From positions 6,882,001 through 6,946,000 of the forward strand of contig JAHQIY010000004.1 of assembly GCA_019054805.1 (NCBI GenBank): a DNA stretch of 64,000 nucleotides, written 5' to 3'. Position numbers and translations under genes: made by a program. Under the pieces are notes generated by a model. It was not told the DNA's origin. It saw nothing but the letters and a program-made list of their open reading frames with translations, and ran no database searches. This stretch comes from Brachionus manjavacas (Eukaryota; Rotifera; Eurotatoria; Ploima; Brachionidae). Positions 34,565 to 47,800 of this stretch are shown here, piece by piece (the first letter of the stretch is position 1; each line of letters starts with the position of its first letter).

Positions 34565-36652
34565 ATGTTTTTAATAGACTGCTCCAAATTGTCAAATTGG
34601 TTGTCAGAAAAGAAAGACGAATTTCAAGATGAAACTTCATTGTTGGAAGAGTTGTTAGAAGAATCATTTTCAATCAATTTAAAAACAAATCCTAAGTTGA
34701 ACATAAATTCGCGTCAATATTTAAAAAAGCAAATAATAAAAATGATTGATTTGTATGAAAAAAACGATACTAGATATTATGGACCGTATACAACAGTGTG
34801 TCAATCGAGCGGCTTTGGTAAAAGTAGGGCATGCATTAGTTTGGTAGACGAAGGCTTTTACATTGTTTATTGCTGTCTCCGTGACATTCAATCGTCTGGA
34901 TACCCTAACAGAAGTTGTTTAGCTCATAAATTTCTCGACAAAAGCAATGTCTTAAATTATTATGTCTGCTATTTTAATGCATTTATAAAATTAATCAACA
35001 ACAATGAAATTAGTTGCTTAGATTTTTTCAACAAGTATAACCAAGAACTGAAAGATGGACTCAGTAATGAAATAGTAAATGAATTGATTGATTCTGAACT
35101 AAGGTGTTGTTGTTTTAATGAGGACATTGCAGTATATAAACGCTCTATTCCTTTAATTTTTGTATTCGATGAGGCCTCATCACTATTGAATATAAAGTCA
35201 AACAAAAAAGAGACCACTAATTTTCATATTTTGCGCCAACTGCTGTCCAAACTGAAAAAAAATATTTTTGTTCTTTTTTTGGACACTTTTTCAAGCCTGA
35301 GCAAGTTTATGCCCACTGCCTCACAAGATGCATCGGCCCGGATTGCATTTGGCGAAATGGAAGTGTTTGAGCCAATTTATTTACTTCCAAATTGGGATGT
35401 TTTTGTAAACGAAACTAAAATAGAAAAAATTGAAGACACTGCCAAATTTGAAAATATTTGTATGTTTGGCAGAGTTCTTTGGGGTTCTTGGATAGAAACA
35501 AAAAAAAATTCAAATGGAAAGTACAAACCAATTAGAACTAGTCAATTGTACTCATTGGCATGGAAAAAATTAATAGGTGCAAAAACAATAGACTTGATAG
35601 ATTTGAATGATATTTTAGCCATTTTGAGTTGTAGACTTGGTGTAATTAAACCAAAATCAATCCCAAGTTGCCAAGATATGGTTGCTCGCAACATGGCTGT
35701 TTCAGTTTATGCAAACAACAAAAAAGATATATTTGAAATTAATTATCCGTCTGAGCCAGTGCTGGCCGAGGCATCTGCGTATCTAATGAACGCTATAGGA
35801 TACCATAGAATGGTTGACATCTTAATTGATTGCTTAGAATCTTCCTTGATATCTAAAGGCGAGAAAGGAGAAACAATAGCTAAGTTAATTCTTCTTTTTG
35901 CTAAAGACAAGGCAGTAAATAAAGACCAAGTCCGAGATCCATTAAAATTCTTAGATATTACAATAGTTGGAGAATTTTTGCAGACCCTTTATGGAAAATG
36001 TGAGGAAAGATGTGGCAGTGTGGAAAACAACTGGTTATGTAGTGGTAAAAAGAAAGATTGCTGCATCAAAATGATAAATGAGCAAATAAAAAATGCATCA
36101 GTACTTTTGAATGGCTTGATTAATTTCAATCATTTTGTTCGGTCAAAAAATTTCATGTCAAATACACTGCTTGTTCCGGCTTTGAAGAGATGTGCTGCAT
36201 ATCAGTGTAAACAAAACGAAAAGTCAATTGACTTTATTATTCCAGTGTGTTTAAGCAAAGAAAATCTTGATTCGATCACAGCTTTAATGGTCCAAGTTAA
36301 ATTGTATCATGACCCATCTAAGCCAAGACACAAAAGTTATGTTGACTACGCATTTAAAGAGATGAGCAAGGACTTCGCAGGTCAAAAAGGCTTTCTGGTA
36401 CTTTACATGCAACTTGGTGAGCCTCAAAATAAAAAACCATTCATTTGTTCTATGGAACCAAAAGAAGACAGTCATTTTAATCAATATCAGGCTATTATCT
36501 ACTCACAAGGAATTTCTAAGAATATATTTCCAATTTTAAGTTCTGGTCTTGACGCCAAATTAGTTTCTTTTTCTCAAGCTAATGAAAAGATTTATAAATC
36601 GAACGAAAACAGTGATAATAATGAAATTTATGATACAATATGCCATATATAG
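34565..36652 (+). CDS. Crinkler/CR-type P-loop NTPase with PD-(D/E)XK-like nuclease domain
   Basis: An intronless frame of 695 aa from ATG 34565. Walker A is QSSGFGKSR (residues 80-88) and Walker B is IPLIFVFDEASSLL (about 195-208, D202/E203). A sensor-like LFLDTFSSLSKFMP and the segment NYPSEPVLAEASAYL follow. Motifs such as SSGYPNRSCLA after the P-loop are those I associate with CRN/CR effector NTPases of oomycetes and fungi. The C-terminal part has IDFIIPV (D556) then MVQVKLY (Q577, K579), fitting a PD-(D/E)XK nuclease core with a QxK variant. Between them lies a Cys-rich stretch (CEERCGSVENNWLC). There is no signal peptide and no ubiquitin-like header domain. Published work proposes a transposon or effector-related origin for this architecture. 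Here it is a single uninterrupted frame among intron-rich genes, suggesting horizontal or element-borne origin. Function in the host is unknown. Confidence 0.75.
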   Translation: MFLIDCSKLSNWLSEKKDEFQDETSLLEELLEESFSINLKTNPKLNINSRQYLKKQIIKMIDLYEKNDTRYYGPYTTVCQSSGFGKSRACISLVDEGFYIVYCCLRDIQSSGYPNRSCLAHKFLDKSNVLNYYVCYFNAFIKLINNNEISCLDFFNKYNQELKDGLSNEIVNELIDSELRCCCFNEDIAVYKRSIPLIFVFDEASSLLNIKSNKKETTNFHILRQLLSKLKKNIFVLFLDTFSSLSKFMPTASQDASARIAFGEMEVFEPIYLLPNWDVFVNETKIEKIEDTAKFENICMFGRVLWGSWIETKKNSNGKYKPIRTSQLYSLAWKKLIGAKTIDLIDLNDILAILSCRLGVIKPKSIPSCQDMVARNMAVSVYANNKKDIFEINYPSEPVLAEASAYLMNAIGYHRMVDILIDCLESSLISKGEKGETIAKLILLFAKDKAVNKDQVRDPLKFLDITIVGEFLQTLYGKCEERCGSVENNWLCSGKKKDCCIKMINEQIKNASVLLNGLINFNHFVRSKNFMSNTLLVPALKRCAAYQCKQNEKSIDFIIPVCLSKENLDSITALMVQVKLYHDPSKPRHKSYVDYAFKEMSKDFAGQKGFLVLYMQLGEPQNKKPFICSMEPKEDSHFNQYQAIIYSQGISKNIFPILSSGLDAKLVSFSQANEKIYKSNENSDNNEIYDTICHI

Positions 36653-38823
36653 AATCAACATGATTAAGTTAAAATATTTATTAAACGTTATCTTTTTTAC
36701 TCGTTTCAATAAGATTAATTAATAAATTGAATTAGCAAAATAAAATTATAAATTTAAAATTTTTCTAAAGTTTCACTTTTAGATCATTAATTAATATTAA
36801 TAAAAAAAAATTAAAAAATAAAAAAATTAAAAAAGAATAAAAAAATTCAATTAAATTTTAAATTGAATCAACCAGAGCAAGATAACTCTTAAAAAAATGA
36901 TCAACTTTAACAAGTGGCGTTTTAGGACTCTAATCTAATATATCAATGTGTATTTCTTATTCAAACTTTGAATTTTTTTAAAAAATGAGATATTTTAAGG
37001 ATTTAAAAAAAAAACATTAAATCAATGAAACATAGTGACAAATATAAAAATTCCTATTTGAAAGCACAAAAAAAGTTGACAGATTTACCAAATCTGTCCA
37101 CGAATTTTTCTGGAGAAAACTTCAAATTTAAAATTTTTTAAATGAAGCATTCTAAATGCTTCTTTGATGGGTAGCTAAAAGTACTTTCCATTCAAAAATA
37201 TTGATGAAATTAAAAAATGTGTATTTATATATAGTTTTTTTTTAATTTTATTTCAAAGATCGCATCAAAAAACATTCAAAATTGGTACAATTGGCTTATA
37301 GAGAAATATTCCGAAAAGCTAAATATTAGTAATATAAAAATCTGCTTGAAGCTTATTATTCATTTTTTAATATTTACTTTTCAAAAAATTATCATTTGAA
37401 AAGGAATTTTAATTTTTTAAAAATTTCATCATACCTTATTTTGAACATTGCCTTTAATTAATTATTTATTTCAGCAAGGCTTGACTTCAAAAAATTTGTA
37501 ATTTTTATTACACTTGTTTTCACAGACTCAAATTTTTCAAATTTTTTTTTTTGGTAAAGACTTAAATATTGTAAACAATCATCGAAATTATTAACTTTTT
37601 CATATATAATTATGAAATTTGAAAATTCACCTTCAATCTTAAAAGAACAAATTCAAACAAATCAATCAATAAATTTGAAATGGAATTTGTAGAATTAAGA
37701 TTTACTGGTACAAAATGATGCAAAATCAAAATTTGGTAAAATTAGCTTTTCTTGTTTTTTTCCAAATATTATTAATAATTTTGTAATTGAAAAAATTAAC
37801 TGCACTTTTAATCACTTTAAGATGTCTGTTTTCAATAATATAAACTTAATTTACAATAGAGCGTGTAAATTATTTGATTATGATTTATTTTACAAAATTT
37901 TAAAATTAAATGAATAAAATAATTAAATTTTTTTATTTTTTTTAATGCATTATATGGATTGTTTTTGAATGATTAAAAAAATGAAGTGTTAATCAGTCTT
38001 GAAAATAGATAAGTACATTAGACTGTCGATTAATCTTGAAACTTAAAAAAAAATTAAATATTTTGATTTATATAAAATATAATTTACTATAGATGGTGAA
38101 ATTTTATGTTAACTTATCCTGATATTGTCATGAATAATAATTCGCAAAGTTTATTATTATTTTTATTTAGAATCGAAACTATGGAATTACAATATCTTAA
38201 ATAATTGCATAGTTTTTAAACTATTATCTACTTCTTATTAATTTTATCTAATTTATATTAAAAAAAATAATTATCTACTGAAAAAAATATACCCCTTAAA
38301 TAATTCTATTAAAAATTATGAACAAAACCCCATTCTGCTTTTGAAATTTTTTCCAAAAAAATCTGATGGAATTAAAAAATAAATAAACCTATACACTTAT
38401 AAAACAGAATCTTTTACAGCCAACGGATTTGCCTTGTTTCTGACTATAATCGAGTGGATAAGTATTATTTTGAAATCCTTTGACTCAATTAATATTTAAC
38501 AGTACTGAATTTTTAAACTAGTAATTATCTTTAAAAATAAAATTAAAAACTCATCATCTATAAATAAATAATAATAGAATTTTGAATTTTTAAACAAATA
38601 TATTTAATCGGACATATACATTTCATAAAATTTTTTAATAAAAATTTAATTTCTATGGAAACTAGATCTCCTTGGAAACATAAATTCAAATGATCAATTA
38701 TAAAATTTTTACAACGAGAATGTTTCAGTCGGAAAATTTAAAAAAAACAAACTTTATCTTTCAAAAATAATTTTGCTGTTATTTAGAAAGAGAATTTTTA
38801 GAAAAATTATGAAACGATTCTAA
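36653..38823. other. Intergenic region, no supportable gene
   Basis: About 2.2 kb of AT-rich sequence between the NTPase-nuclease gene and DNAH2. No gene, RNA or recognisable repeat seen. The DNAH2 promoter should lie at its right end. Confidence 0.6.
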
Positions 38824-41800
38824 ATGTCCTCAAATCAAAAATCGACAACCTCTTCACCAAACCCTAATGGTAAAAATTCGGCCGCCAAGACTTCTGTATC
38901 ATCAATAAGACAAAAATCAGCATCTCTTAAAAGCAGAACTCCATCTGGTTCGCCAAAGAGCAGACAATCCAACAAATCGCCTGCTTCTAAAAAATCTCCA
39001 TCTAGATCTAGAAAACAATCACAAACTAAAAGTGAAATTAAATTAGAAGTAGAACAAAACCAATTCGTCAACACTAATCAACAAGAAGGTGAAATCAAAA
39101 ACGATGAGACACCATTCCAAGAGGAAAAAGACAATTTGGTAGTTCAAATAATTTATTTTTAATAAAATTTTTTCTAAATCTTTCTGTTAAAAATTTAAGA
39201 TTGAATATGTAAAAGAGTTAATGGATCTTGATGGTTTGACCAAAGAAATGTGGAGCGATGAGCATAATGAAATAATAGACAATTTTTTGAAAAAAATAGA
39301 TAAGAAAACTTTGGTTTTCTATTTGATTCAGCCAGATCAGAGCAAAGATCAGCTTATTTTAAAGGCTCAATTTGAAATCCCGTCAACGCCGGTTCATCAA
39401 TTTAGTTTTTTTCTAAAAACTCATTACAGTGAAGAAATTGATTCAAGAGAGATATTTCAAAAAAATGTACAATATGGCACCTTTGGAGGAAAATATTTGA
39501 CCAGTTTGCTTCGTTTAACATCTGGTCTATATGCTCCCTTGTTTTTTGGAAACAAAACTTGGCCTGATAGTAAAATAAATTTATGACTAAAATTTTATTT
39601 TTTATTCAATATTTTCAAAGCTATTAAAAATGATTTTTCGGCTCAATTGCATAAGTTTCTGGCCTCTTTGACCGATACAACTTGGAAAATGGAAGGCGTT
39701 ACAGTGCTCTACATCCCAAAAGAAGGCGTTGATCTCCCAGTAGATGTCGCTTCAAAAAACAAAGAACTTGTGCAAAGACTTGAGAGTAAATTAAATTTTT
39801 TCAAAATTTTTAAAATCTAAATTAAAAATTTTAGCTTGTGTTATTCATTGGTCTAGACAGCTGAAAGATGTGCTCAATTCGCAGGATATGTCTGGCTTAG
39901 ACGAGACTGCAGGTCCTTTGGAAGAGATCGAGTTTTGGAAGGCTAGAAATCAAGATTTAATGGGAATAAGCAAACAATTAAATAAGCCTTCGATAAAAAA
40001 AATAACAAAAATTTTGGACAATGCTAAATCGTCCTATGTTTCTTCGTTTGTTAAACTTGCCAAACAAATTCAAGTAAACTTTTAATCTTTGATCAATAGA
40101 CAAAAATTTAAATGTCATTTAGGACGGGTCTCGTCAAGCTGAGAACAATTTGAAATTCTTGCTAGTCTTAAAAGATCCGAGTCATGAATTGGCCGATGCC
40201 AAACCGGAAGAAATACCCAAACTATTGCCTAGAATTATTAATATTGTTCGAGTTATATGGACTAACTCAGATTATTATAATACAAGAGAGAGGCTAACTG
40301 CTATGTTCAGAAAAGTAAGTCAAAAATTTGAAGTAAAATAGTTTGACTTTATTATTTTACTCTAGGTGAGCAATGAGGTGATAAGAAGGTGCTGTTCTGC
40401 CATAAATTTAGACAAAATTTTTGACGGTTTTGTGCTGTCAAGCAAAAAAACTTTGAACGAATGCATTGAATGCTGTAAAAGTTGGAAAGAAATTTACAAT
40501 AATGTAACACGATTTTTACATAATTTGACAGTTTTTTTTAATTTTTTTGTTAAAAAGAGTGTCAAAGTACATCAGCGATTCGGCAATAAAGAATGGCAAT
40601 TGGACAAAACAACAATATTCGCTCAAATTGACGCTTTCATTCAACGATGCAAGGATTTAATAGAGGTAAATAAAGTATATTTATTAATTTTCAAATGAGA
40701 TTCTTTTTGAAAAATTAAGTTAAAATTAAAAAATTTTTAGAAACCTTTTAAATAGAATTTAAAGTCGATTTTAAGGGATTTTATTTAGAACTTAAATTAA
40801 ATTAGTACTAGTTAAATGAAGTATTCAGAAAAATTGAAGTTCTTTTTAAATTTCTATTCCGATTCCTTTTTTTTTTCATAAATTTTATTTAAAAAATACT
40901 AATTAGTTATGAAATATTTAAATAAATTTATCAAACTTATTATCTTTTAATTAGGTCTTCAAAAACTTCTGCAAGATTATTGCATTAAAAGATACCAAAA
41001 TTTGCTTGTTTGATTCTGCCAATTCTTTAAATTTATTATTCAGTTTTTTTTTACCATTTCAGCTTTCTAATTTTAATATTTTTCGAAATAAAATTAAACT
41101 ACAAAAAATATTGAAACACTTTTGGTAAGCTTATTGTAATTATCAGTTAAATGCATTATGAAAATTTATTGAATTTTTTGACCAATTTTTCAATCCATAG
41201 TAAATAAGGTACAAAAAGTTTAGATATTCTTTAATATTTTTTCAAAATTCCAATTTAAAAAAAAATTATGGAAAATTTTTCATATCAATTTTGACATGAA
41301 TTTTTAATTTATCTAATAACACAAAGATCTTAATAATTCTAAATTTGGTCTAAAAATTATAACAATTAGATAGCTGAAAAACAAAAAAAATTGAAGAATT
41401 TATTCAATGACAAAACAAAGTCAAACACTTTTATTTTCTTTTTTTAAAAAAAAGTCCAACACTCGCTTGGCTTCCATAATAACCACCTGGGACCGCAAAA
41501 TTATCATTTCCTGGACCGGAAGAAATTTCATTTGTCCCTTCACATTCATTGAACGTGAAAAATTCCTGAATAATTAGTCTTTATGGAAAAACAAGAAGAT
41601 TATTTGAATAATTTTTAAAACTGGAGAAAAAATTGACTTATTTTAAAAAAATACTGGTCCGTATCAAAGACTTTATTTTTATCTTTTTAAAAAAGTCCAA
41701 AACCGGACTTTTTGTTGAACTTTTTTTTTAATTTCACGATGAATATAATGACTAGAAAAATTCTTTAAGTATTTTAAAATGTCTTAATATTGATGACTCG

Positions 41801-44800
41801 CCGTTCCGAGATTCCAAATTAAATTTTTTCTCCGGCTTTAAAAATTATTCAGATCACGAAAATTTTCGCTTAATTCTCAACTACAGTCAAAGCATTTTTT
41901 CCAATCATTTTTATTACTTCACAGGTTATTATGGAAGCCAAGACTTTAGTTGGACTTTTTTTAAAAAAAAGAAAATATAAGTCTTTTACTTGGACTTTTG
42001 AAAATGATATTAATGCCATGTGTTTACTACATTTGTTGGGAGCATAAAGTGTGATGTTTGTGAAGAAATCTTAGATATTGTTTTTTTTTCTCGAGACATT
42101 CACAAAATCTTTCTTATTAAAACAGGTTTGAAAATATTTTGTACTTTTAAACAAGATTGCTCTTGTTCTTTTTTAGTTTAGTTTAAAGACAACAGAATTG
42201 GGTTGTGAATACTGAAAAGCTCATACGGCTTTAAAATACTAACCAGCATTATTTTATGTGTCTTACCTGATGTAATCACACTCTTTGGAACGCTTCCAAA
42301 CTTGAAACATTCGAGGCCAAATTTTTGATAGCAGAATTGTTGATTCTTTCCTGGAGTAATAAAATAGAATTAAGATAAAAATGTTTCCATTTTATTTTTT
42401 TAAAAAAAAATTTCTTTTTTTTTTATAATAATTTTGATGCTTCTAAAGGTTTATTCTATCTTTATTGAATCAAAAAATATACCCCTAATTAATTGATATT
42501 TATTGAAGATTTAAGTTCTATACTTAAAATAAAAATTTGAATTTTGTAATTTTTTAATGTAGCGAAGTGATTTAAAAACGATGTTAAGTTTAATATCAAA
42601 TATATTTACAATGGAATTTAGTGGAATATTTTATTTTGCTTAATTTAAATATTCAATACAAATTTTCTTCTCTTATTCTATTTAAATTCTCAATATCTCA
42701 AAAGTTTGAGATCGATTAGAGAAACACTTTAAAACATTTCAGCAATATTCACATTTTAATTAATGCTAACTTTTTAAAAGTCTTCTAATAAAAATATTTA
42801 TGAAAAATTGATCATTAAAGATATGTGATTGTGAAGTATTTTTCGCGAACTATGAAGATGGTGAAAAGCGACAACTTCCAATATTCGGTGGACAAAAGGG
42901 ACCCGAAATTGCCAGAAATCTTGCCGAAATTGAATTAACATTTAATCGACACTTACTAGAACTCCGAAAAGTCAAATCAACTATTTTGGACGTCAAAGCT
43001 ACATCGTGGCACGAAGACTACAATAAATTCCGTTCAGCTGTCAAAGAAATGGAAGTTATGGTCATAAATGTAATCAACTCAACATTCGATACAATCACTT
43101 ATGTAGAACAGGGTGTCGAGATTTTAGATGCATTCATGCACTTAAGTGCTAGAGAATCGATTAGACGAACTATTGACAAAAAAACTGTCGATGTTTATCA
43201 ACTCTTTATTGAAGATCTCAATTCTGTCAAACGAGATATAACATCTAAAAATATTGTCTTGGAAAGCATGCATCCGGATTATGCAGGTGCCGCTATGTGG
43301 GCCAGAGGTCTTAAGAGAAGAATCGAAAAACAAATGTTGATTCTTAACATGGCCCATTTCTTGCCTTCAGCCGGAGTTGGTGACGAAGCAAGGGTCCAAT
43401 ACAAACAAACCGCTCATGCACTTGACGAATTCATGAGAAAATGCTTCAACGAATGGACTTTTAGCCTTGAAAATGTAAATTTATTTTCCATAATACAAAT
43501 TAGAACTTTAGAAATAAATTTTCAAAGGATCCTCTAAAACTTTTGGAAGTTCCTTTGCTTAAAAAAAGTGTGGAAGCAGAGGGCATGATTGATGTCAACC
43601 TGAATAGCAGACTGCTCAAGCTGATCACAGAAATTCATTATTGGGAAAGACTTGGATACGAAATACCACACTACTGCACTGACGCTTATGCCAAAAAGCA
43701 AGAAATCACCAACACTCGTGATCATGTCCTTACTCTCGTTTTTGACTACAACCGAATTATAGGAGCGTTGAAGCGCCAAGAACGCGGTCTGTTCAAGGAA
43801 AGAATCAAAAATCTAGACAAAAGAATTCAGCCAGGTTTTAACAAGCTTACTTGGACAAAAACCCAACCAGCGGAGGAATTTATATCGACGTGCCGTCGAC
43901 ACGCCAATGAATTACAAACAATTGTCGACAAATATAAAGAATCGCTAATTTTATGCTACAGACAATCGAAAAAAATCAGCGAACTCCTCTTGGTTAGTGT
44001 TGATTCTAGAAAAATATTTGAAAGCTTGGACTTTGAAGAAGATCAGATTCGACACCGTAAGACATCATCGACAAAATTGTCCGAAATATATGACCACATT
44101 GAGTACACTCTTAAATCAGTCCATGAAATATTCAAAAAGGATGATTCAGAGGAAGTAAAGCGAGAATGGAATAATTTGATTAGAAAAATGCACGAAATGG
44201 TCAAAGAAGCATTTAGACTGAATGTCAAGAATTCTCTACTTGAACTATCCAAGGCAATAAATGGTGATGGAAAATCAACACCGAATCCTTTGTTCAAAGT
44301 TAATGTTCTTTTGGAGTCTTATGAAGAAAATGTTCCCACCCAATTTGGCTCTGATGAACACTCAACATTGGTCACTAAATACAGAGTTAATTTTAGTCCA
44401 ACATTGGAGCAATTGGCGCACTTGGTCAATTCAATTGGTCAGTATCATCTGACAGATTCGATTTCCAGCATCACGAAATCAAAGCACGACGTTTTCCCTA
44501 AAAATGATGTGCCCATTTATTTGCTCATTAATCGTGATGAAGAAAAGATTAAAATAGAACAACAGATTGCCAAAGGCATGGAAGACAATGCAAAATTGCT
44601 CGAACAGTATTTGCTCACATGGAACAATTTCAGAGAAATTTGGGAAATAAATAAAGACATTTTCTTGCTTAGATACGAGCAACGAAATCCGATGGTATCT
44701 CTATTTGATGGCGATATAGCTCGCTACACTGAAGTCGAGAATATAATCCAAATTCAGGAAACTATTCAAACAATTCAGTTTATTTTGTTAGATTGTTCCC

Positions 44801-47800
44801 CTTTGAAGTACAGCTTACTTGGGCATTGTCAAGAATGGCAGAACCGCCTAACTTCTTTGTTATTGAAATTGGCCACTCAATCATTGAACAAACTCATTCA
44901 ATACTTTGAAGACAATACCAAAAAAGTATTGATTCCACCGGAAACTCATTACGATCTTGACACAAGCTATAAGCTTATGGAAGCATTGCAGAACAATTTA
45001 CCGAATATACAAGATCAAATAGCGCCTCTTGATGAACAATTTAAGGTCTTGGAAAAATATGAAGTGGCAATTCCAAACGAGGTATTTTTTAATTCAAAGT
45101 TGGATAAAGTATTTTCTAAAAATTAAAAAAAAACTCAATTTTCTATACAAATTTAAATTGATATTAGTTAAGCGATAAAAATTTTATTTTTTGATAAGCT
45201 CATAGAGCATTTTAGTAAGAATATTTAGTGAGAATGTTGTCGAATTTTTAAAGCTTTAATTCAGTTTTTTGTTCAGCAGAAAAAAATTTTACTCAAAATT
45301 TTTTTTGATTGTATAAATTAGTTAAAATACAGCTCAATTAATATTTAGAAGTTTTTAAATGAGATTTTAAAATTCAAGAAAATAAATGCTTTATAGGGTA
45401 TATAATTTCGGCATAACTAAATTCTGATTAGCACAAAGAAAAACATTTCAACACAATCAGTCTTATTTTCACCACAAAAAAATAATTTTTCCAAATAAAA
45501 ATATTTTACACTAAAAAATGCTTTCGAAAAACATTTCTAAGAAAAAATCAAACGAAAAAAAATTATTGATTATTATTTTTAGATAAACATTTGTTAGTAT
45601 TCAAGTTGTGCCTTTTCAATGCTTTTTAAAAAAAGTTTCTTTTTTTTCTAAATCATTCCTTAAAAATTAATGAGAACGATTTTTTTTAAAAATTCAAAAA
45701 AAAATTTCATAGTTCTGTTGACAATTTTGATTATTTTTTGTGTTGAAAAGAATTATTTTTGTGCTAAGTGTTTTGCGTTTTTGTTGAATGGTTTGATCTT
45801 TTGAGTTGATATAGTAGACCAATATTTTAGATTTTAAATTATATTCTAACCTATTTTTAATCCGAATTAGCGTGAAGAAAGTATTTTTTTCGAATATTAG
45901 AAAATTAAATAATGTAAACTAATAAAATATTAATTTTTTTTTCAAACAGACAAGTGCATTACACAAATCACTTGAGTCCAAATTTGATGAATTCAAACAA
46001 ACCTTGCTTGATGCTGATGAAATGCTCAAAAAATTCAAAGATCGCTTTAAGACAAAGCTGTTGCAACAATCAGAGGACTTCAAGAAAAATGTGGGCGATT
46101 TGATCAATGATTTCCGAACCAAAGGTCCTTTCTCTTCAGATTTGAAACCAGACGAAGCCTTATCAATGATAGAAGAAATGAAACAAAAATTAGCCAAACT
46201 TAAAGAGGAAGAACAAGAGTTGAGACGTGGTCTCGGAATATTCAGAATCGACCACCCGTTTTCCAAAGAAATTCAAAATCTCGAAAAAGACATCGAGGCT
46301 TTGGAGCAAGTTTGGCTATTGGCTAAAGCATGGGACGAGCATTACAATGGATGGAAATTAACAATTTTCAAAACTCTTGAAACTAAGGATATGGACGACT
46401 ATGCCCAATCTGAATTTAAAAAATTGGTCAAGATGTCACGTGACCTAAGAGAAAAAAATTGGGAGGTAGTCGACATCACTAAAACTAAAGTGGACAGATT
46501 CAGGCGTACAATGCCACTGGTAAATGACTTACATAACAAAGCAATGCGTGACAGACATTGGAACCAGATAAAAGACGAATCCAATAAACAGTTTGATGAA
46601 AATGGTGATAGCTTCACTCTGGAAGCCATTATTGACTTACATTTTGAAGAAAATTCTGCTCTTATTAATGAGGTTTCTGAGGCAGCGTCCAAAGAGTTTG
46701 ACATCGAAAAGGTGATTTGTCTAAGTATAATTATATAAATATATTAAATATATTATTTTTTTAAGGGTTTAAAAGCAATTAATGAAAAATGGGAAATTAC
46801 TCTGTTCGAAACAGCGCCTCACAAAGATAAAGGCCATTTTAAAATAAAGTAATGAATTTTTTTTTATTAATAAAAAAAATATTAAAAAAAAATTCTTTAA
46901 GATCTACTGAAGATGTGATGAAAGCTGTGGAGGATGATCAAGTAATGCTCTCTACGTACAAAGCGTCGCGATTTGTTAAGCCATTTATCCGGGAAGTAGA
47001 CAAATGGGAACGGGACATATCCCGAATACTTGAAGTAACCGAAGCTTTGCTTACTGTTCAGCGACAATGGCTCTATTTAGAAAATATATTCGCTGGCGAA
47101 GATATCCGAACACAATTGTCCAAAGAAACTGTTGAATTCGAATACTTGAACAACTCGTGGAAAACTATCATGGTTCGCATAAATAAAGATCCCAATGCCT
47201 ACAGATCTACCCATTTTGAAGGCTTGGACAAACAACTTACTGAAATGAATGCTAAATTGGAAGGAATTCAAAAATCTTTGGACGAATATTTGGAAACCAA
47301 AAAAGTCATCTTTCCAAGATTTTATTTCATTTCTAATGACCAATTGCTGGAAATTCTTGGTCAATCTAAAAATCCACCTGCTGTTCAAAAGCATTTCAAA
47401 AATCTTTTTGACAATATAAAATCTTTAAAGCTACAAAAAGCGACTATGGGCTCCAAGACCGAAGCGCTGAGCATGTTCTCTCAGGATGGTGAAGAAGTCC
47501 CGTTTACTGGCGCGCTGCCTCTTGAAGGTCCAGTTGAATCCTGGCTCTGTGATGTAGAGGGCACTATGAGAAGCACTTTGAAAGACCTATTGAGACAATG
47601 TAAGGCTGCGTTGAAAAAAAATTTAAGCAAGAGAGACAAATGGTTGAAAGAGTGGCCTGGTCAATTGTGTATCACAGCAAGTCAAATGCAATGGACTGCT
47701 GATTGTACCCGAGCATTGCAGCAAGTAAAAGCCAGGGGTGACAAAAAGCCTCTAAAAAGTCTCAAGAAAAAGCAGACGCACATGTTAAACAAGTTTTCAG

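Noticed and set aside
34565-36652. Reading the gene as a transposase or NACHT/STAND immune receptor
   Set aside because: No DDE triad, no zinc-finger DNA-binding domain and no WD40/LRR/ankyrin tail; NTPase motifs fit CRN-type proteins better.
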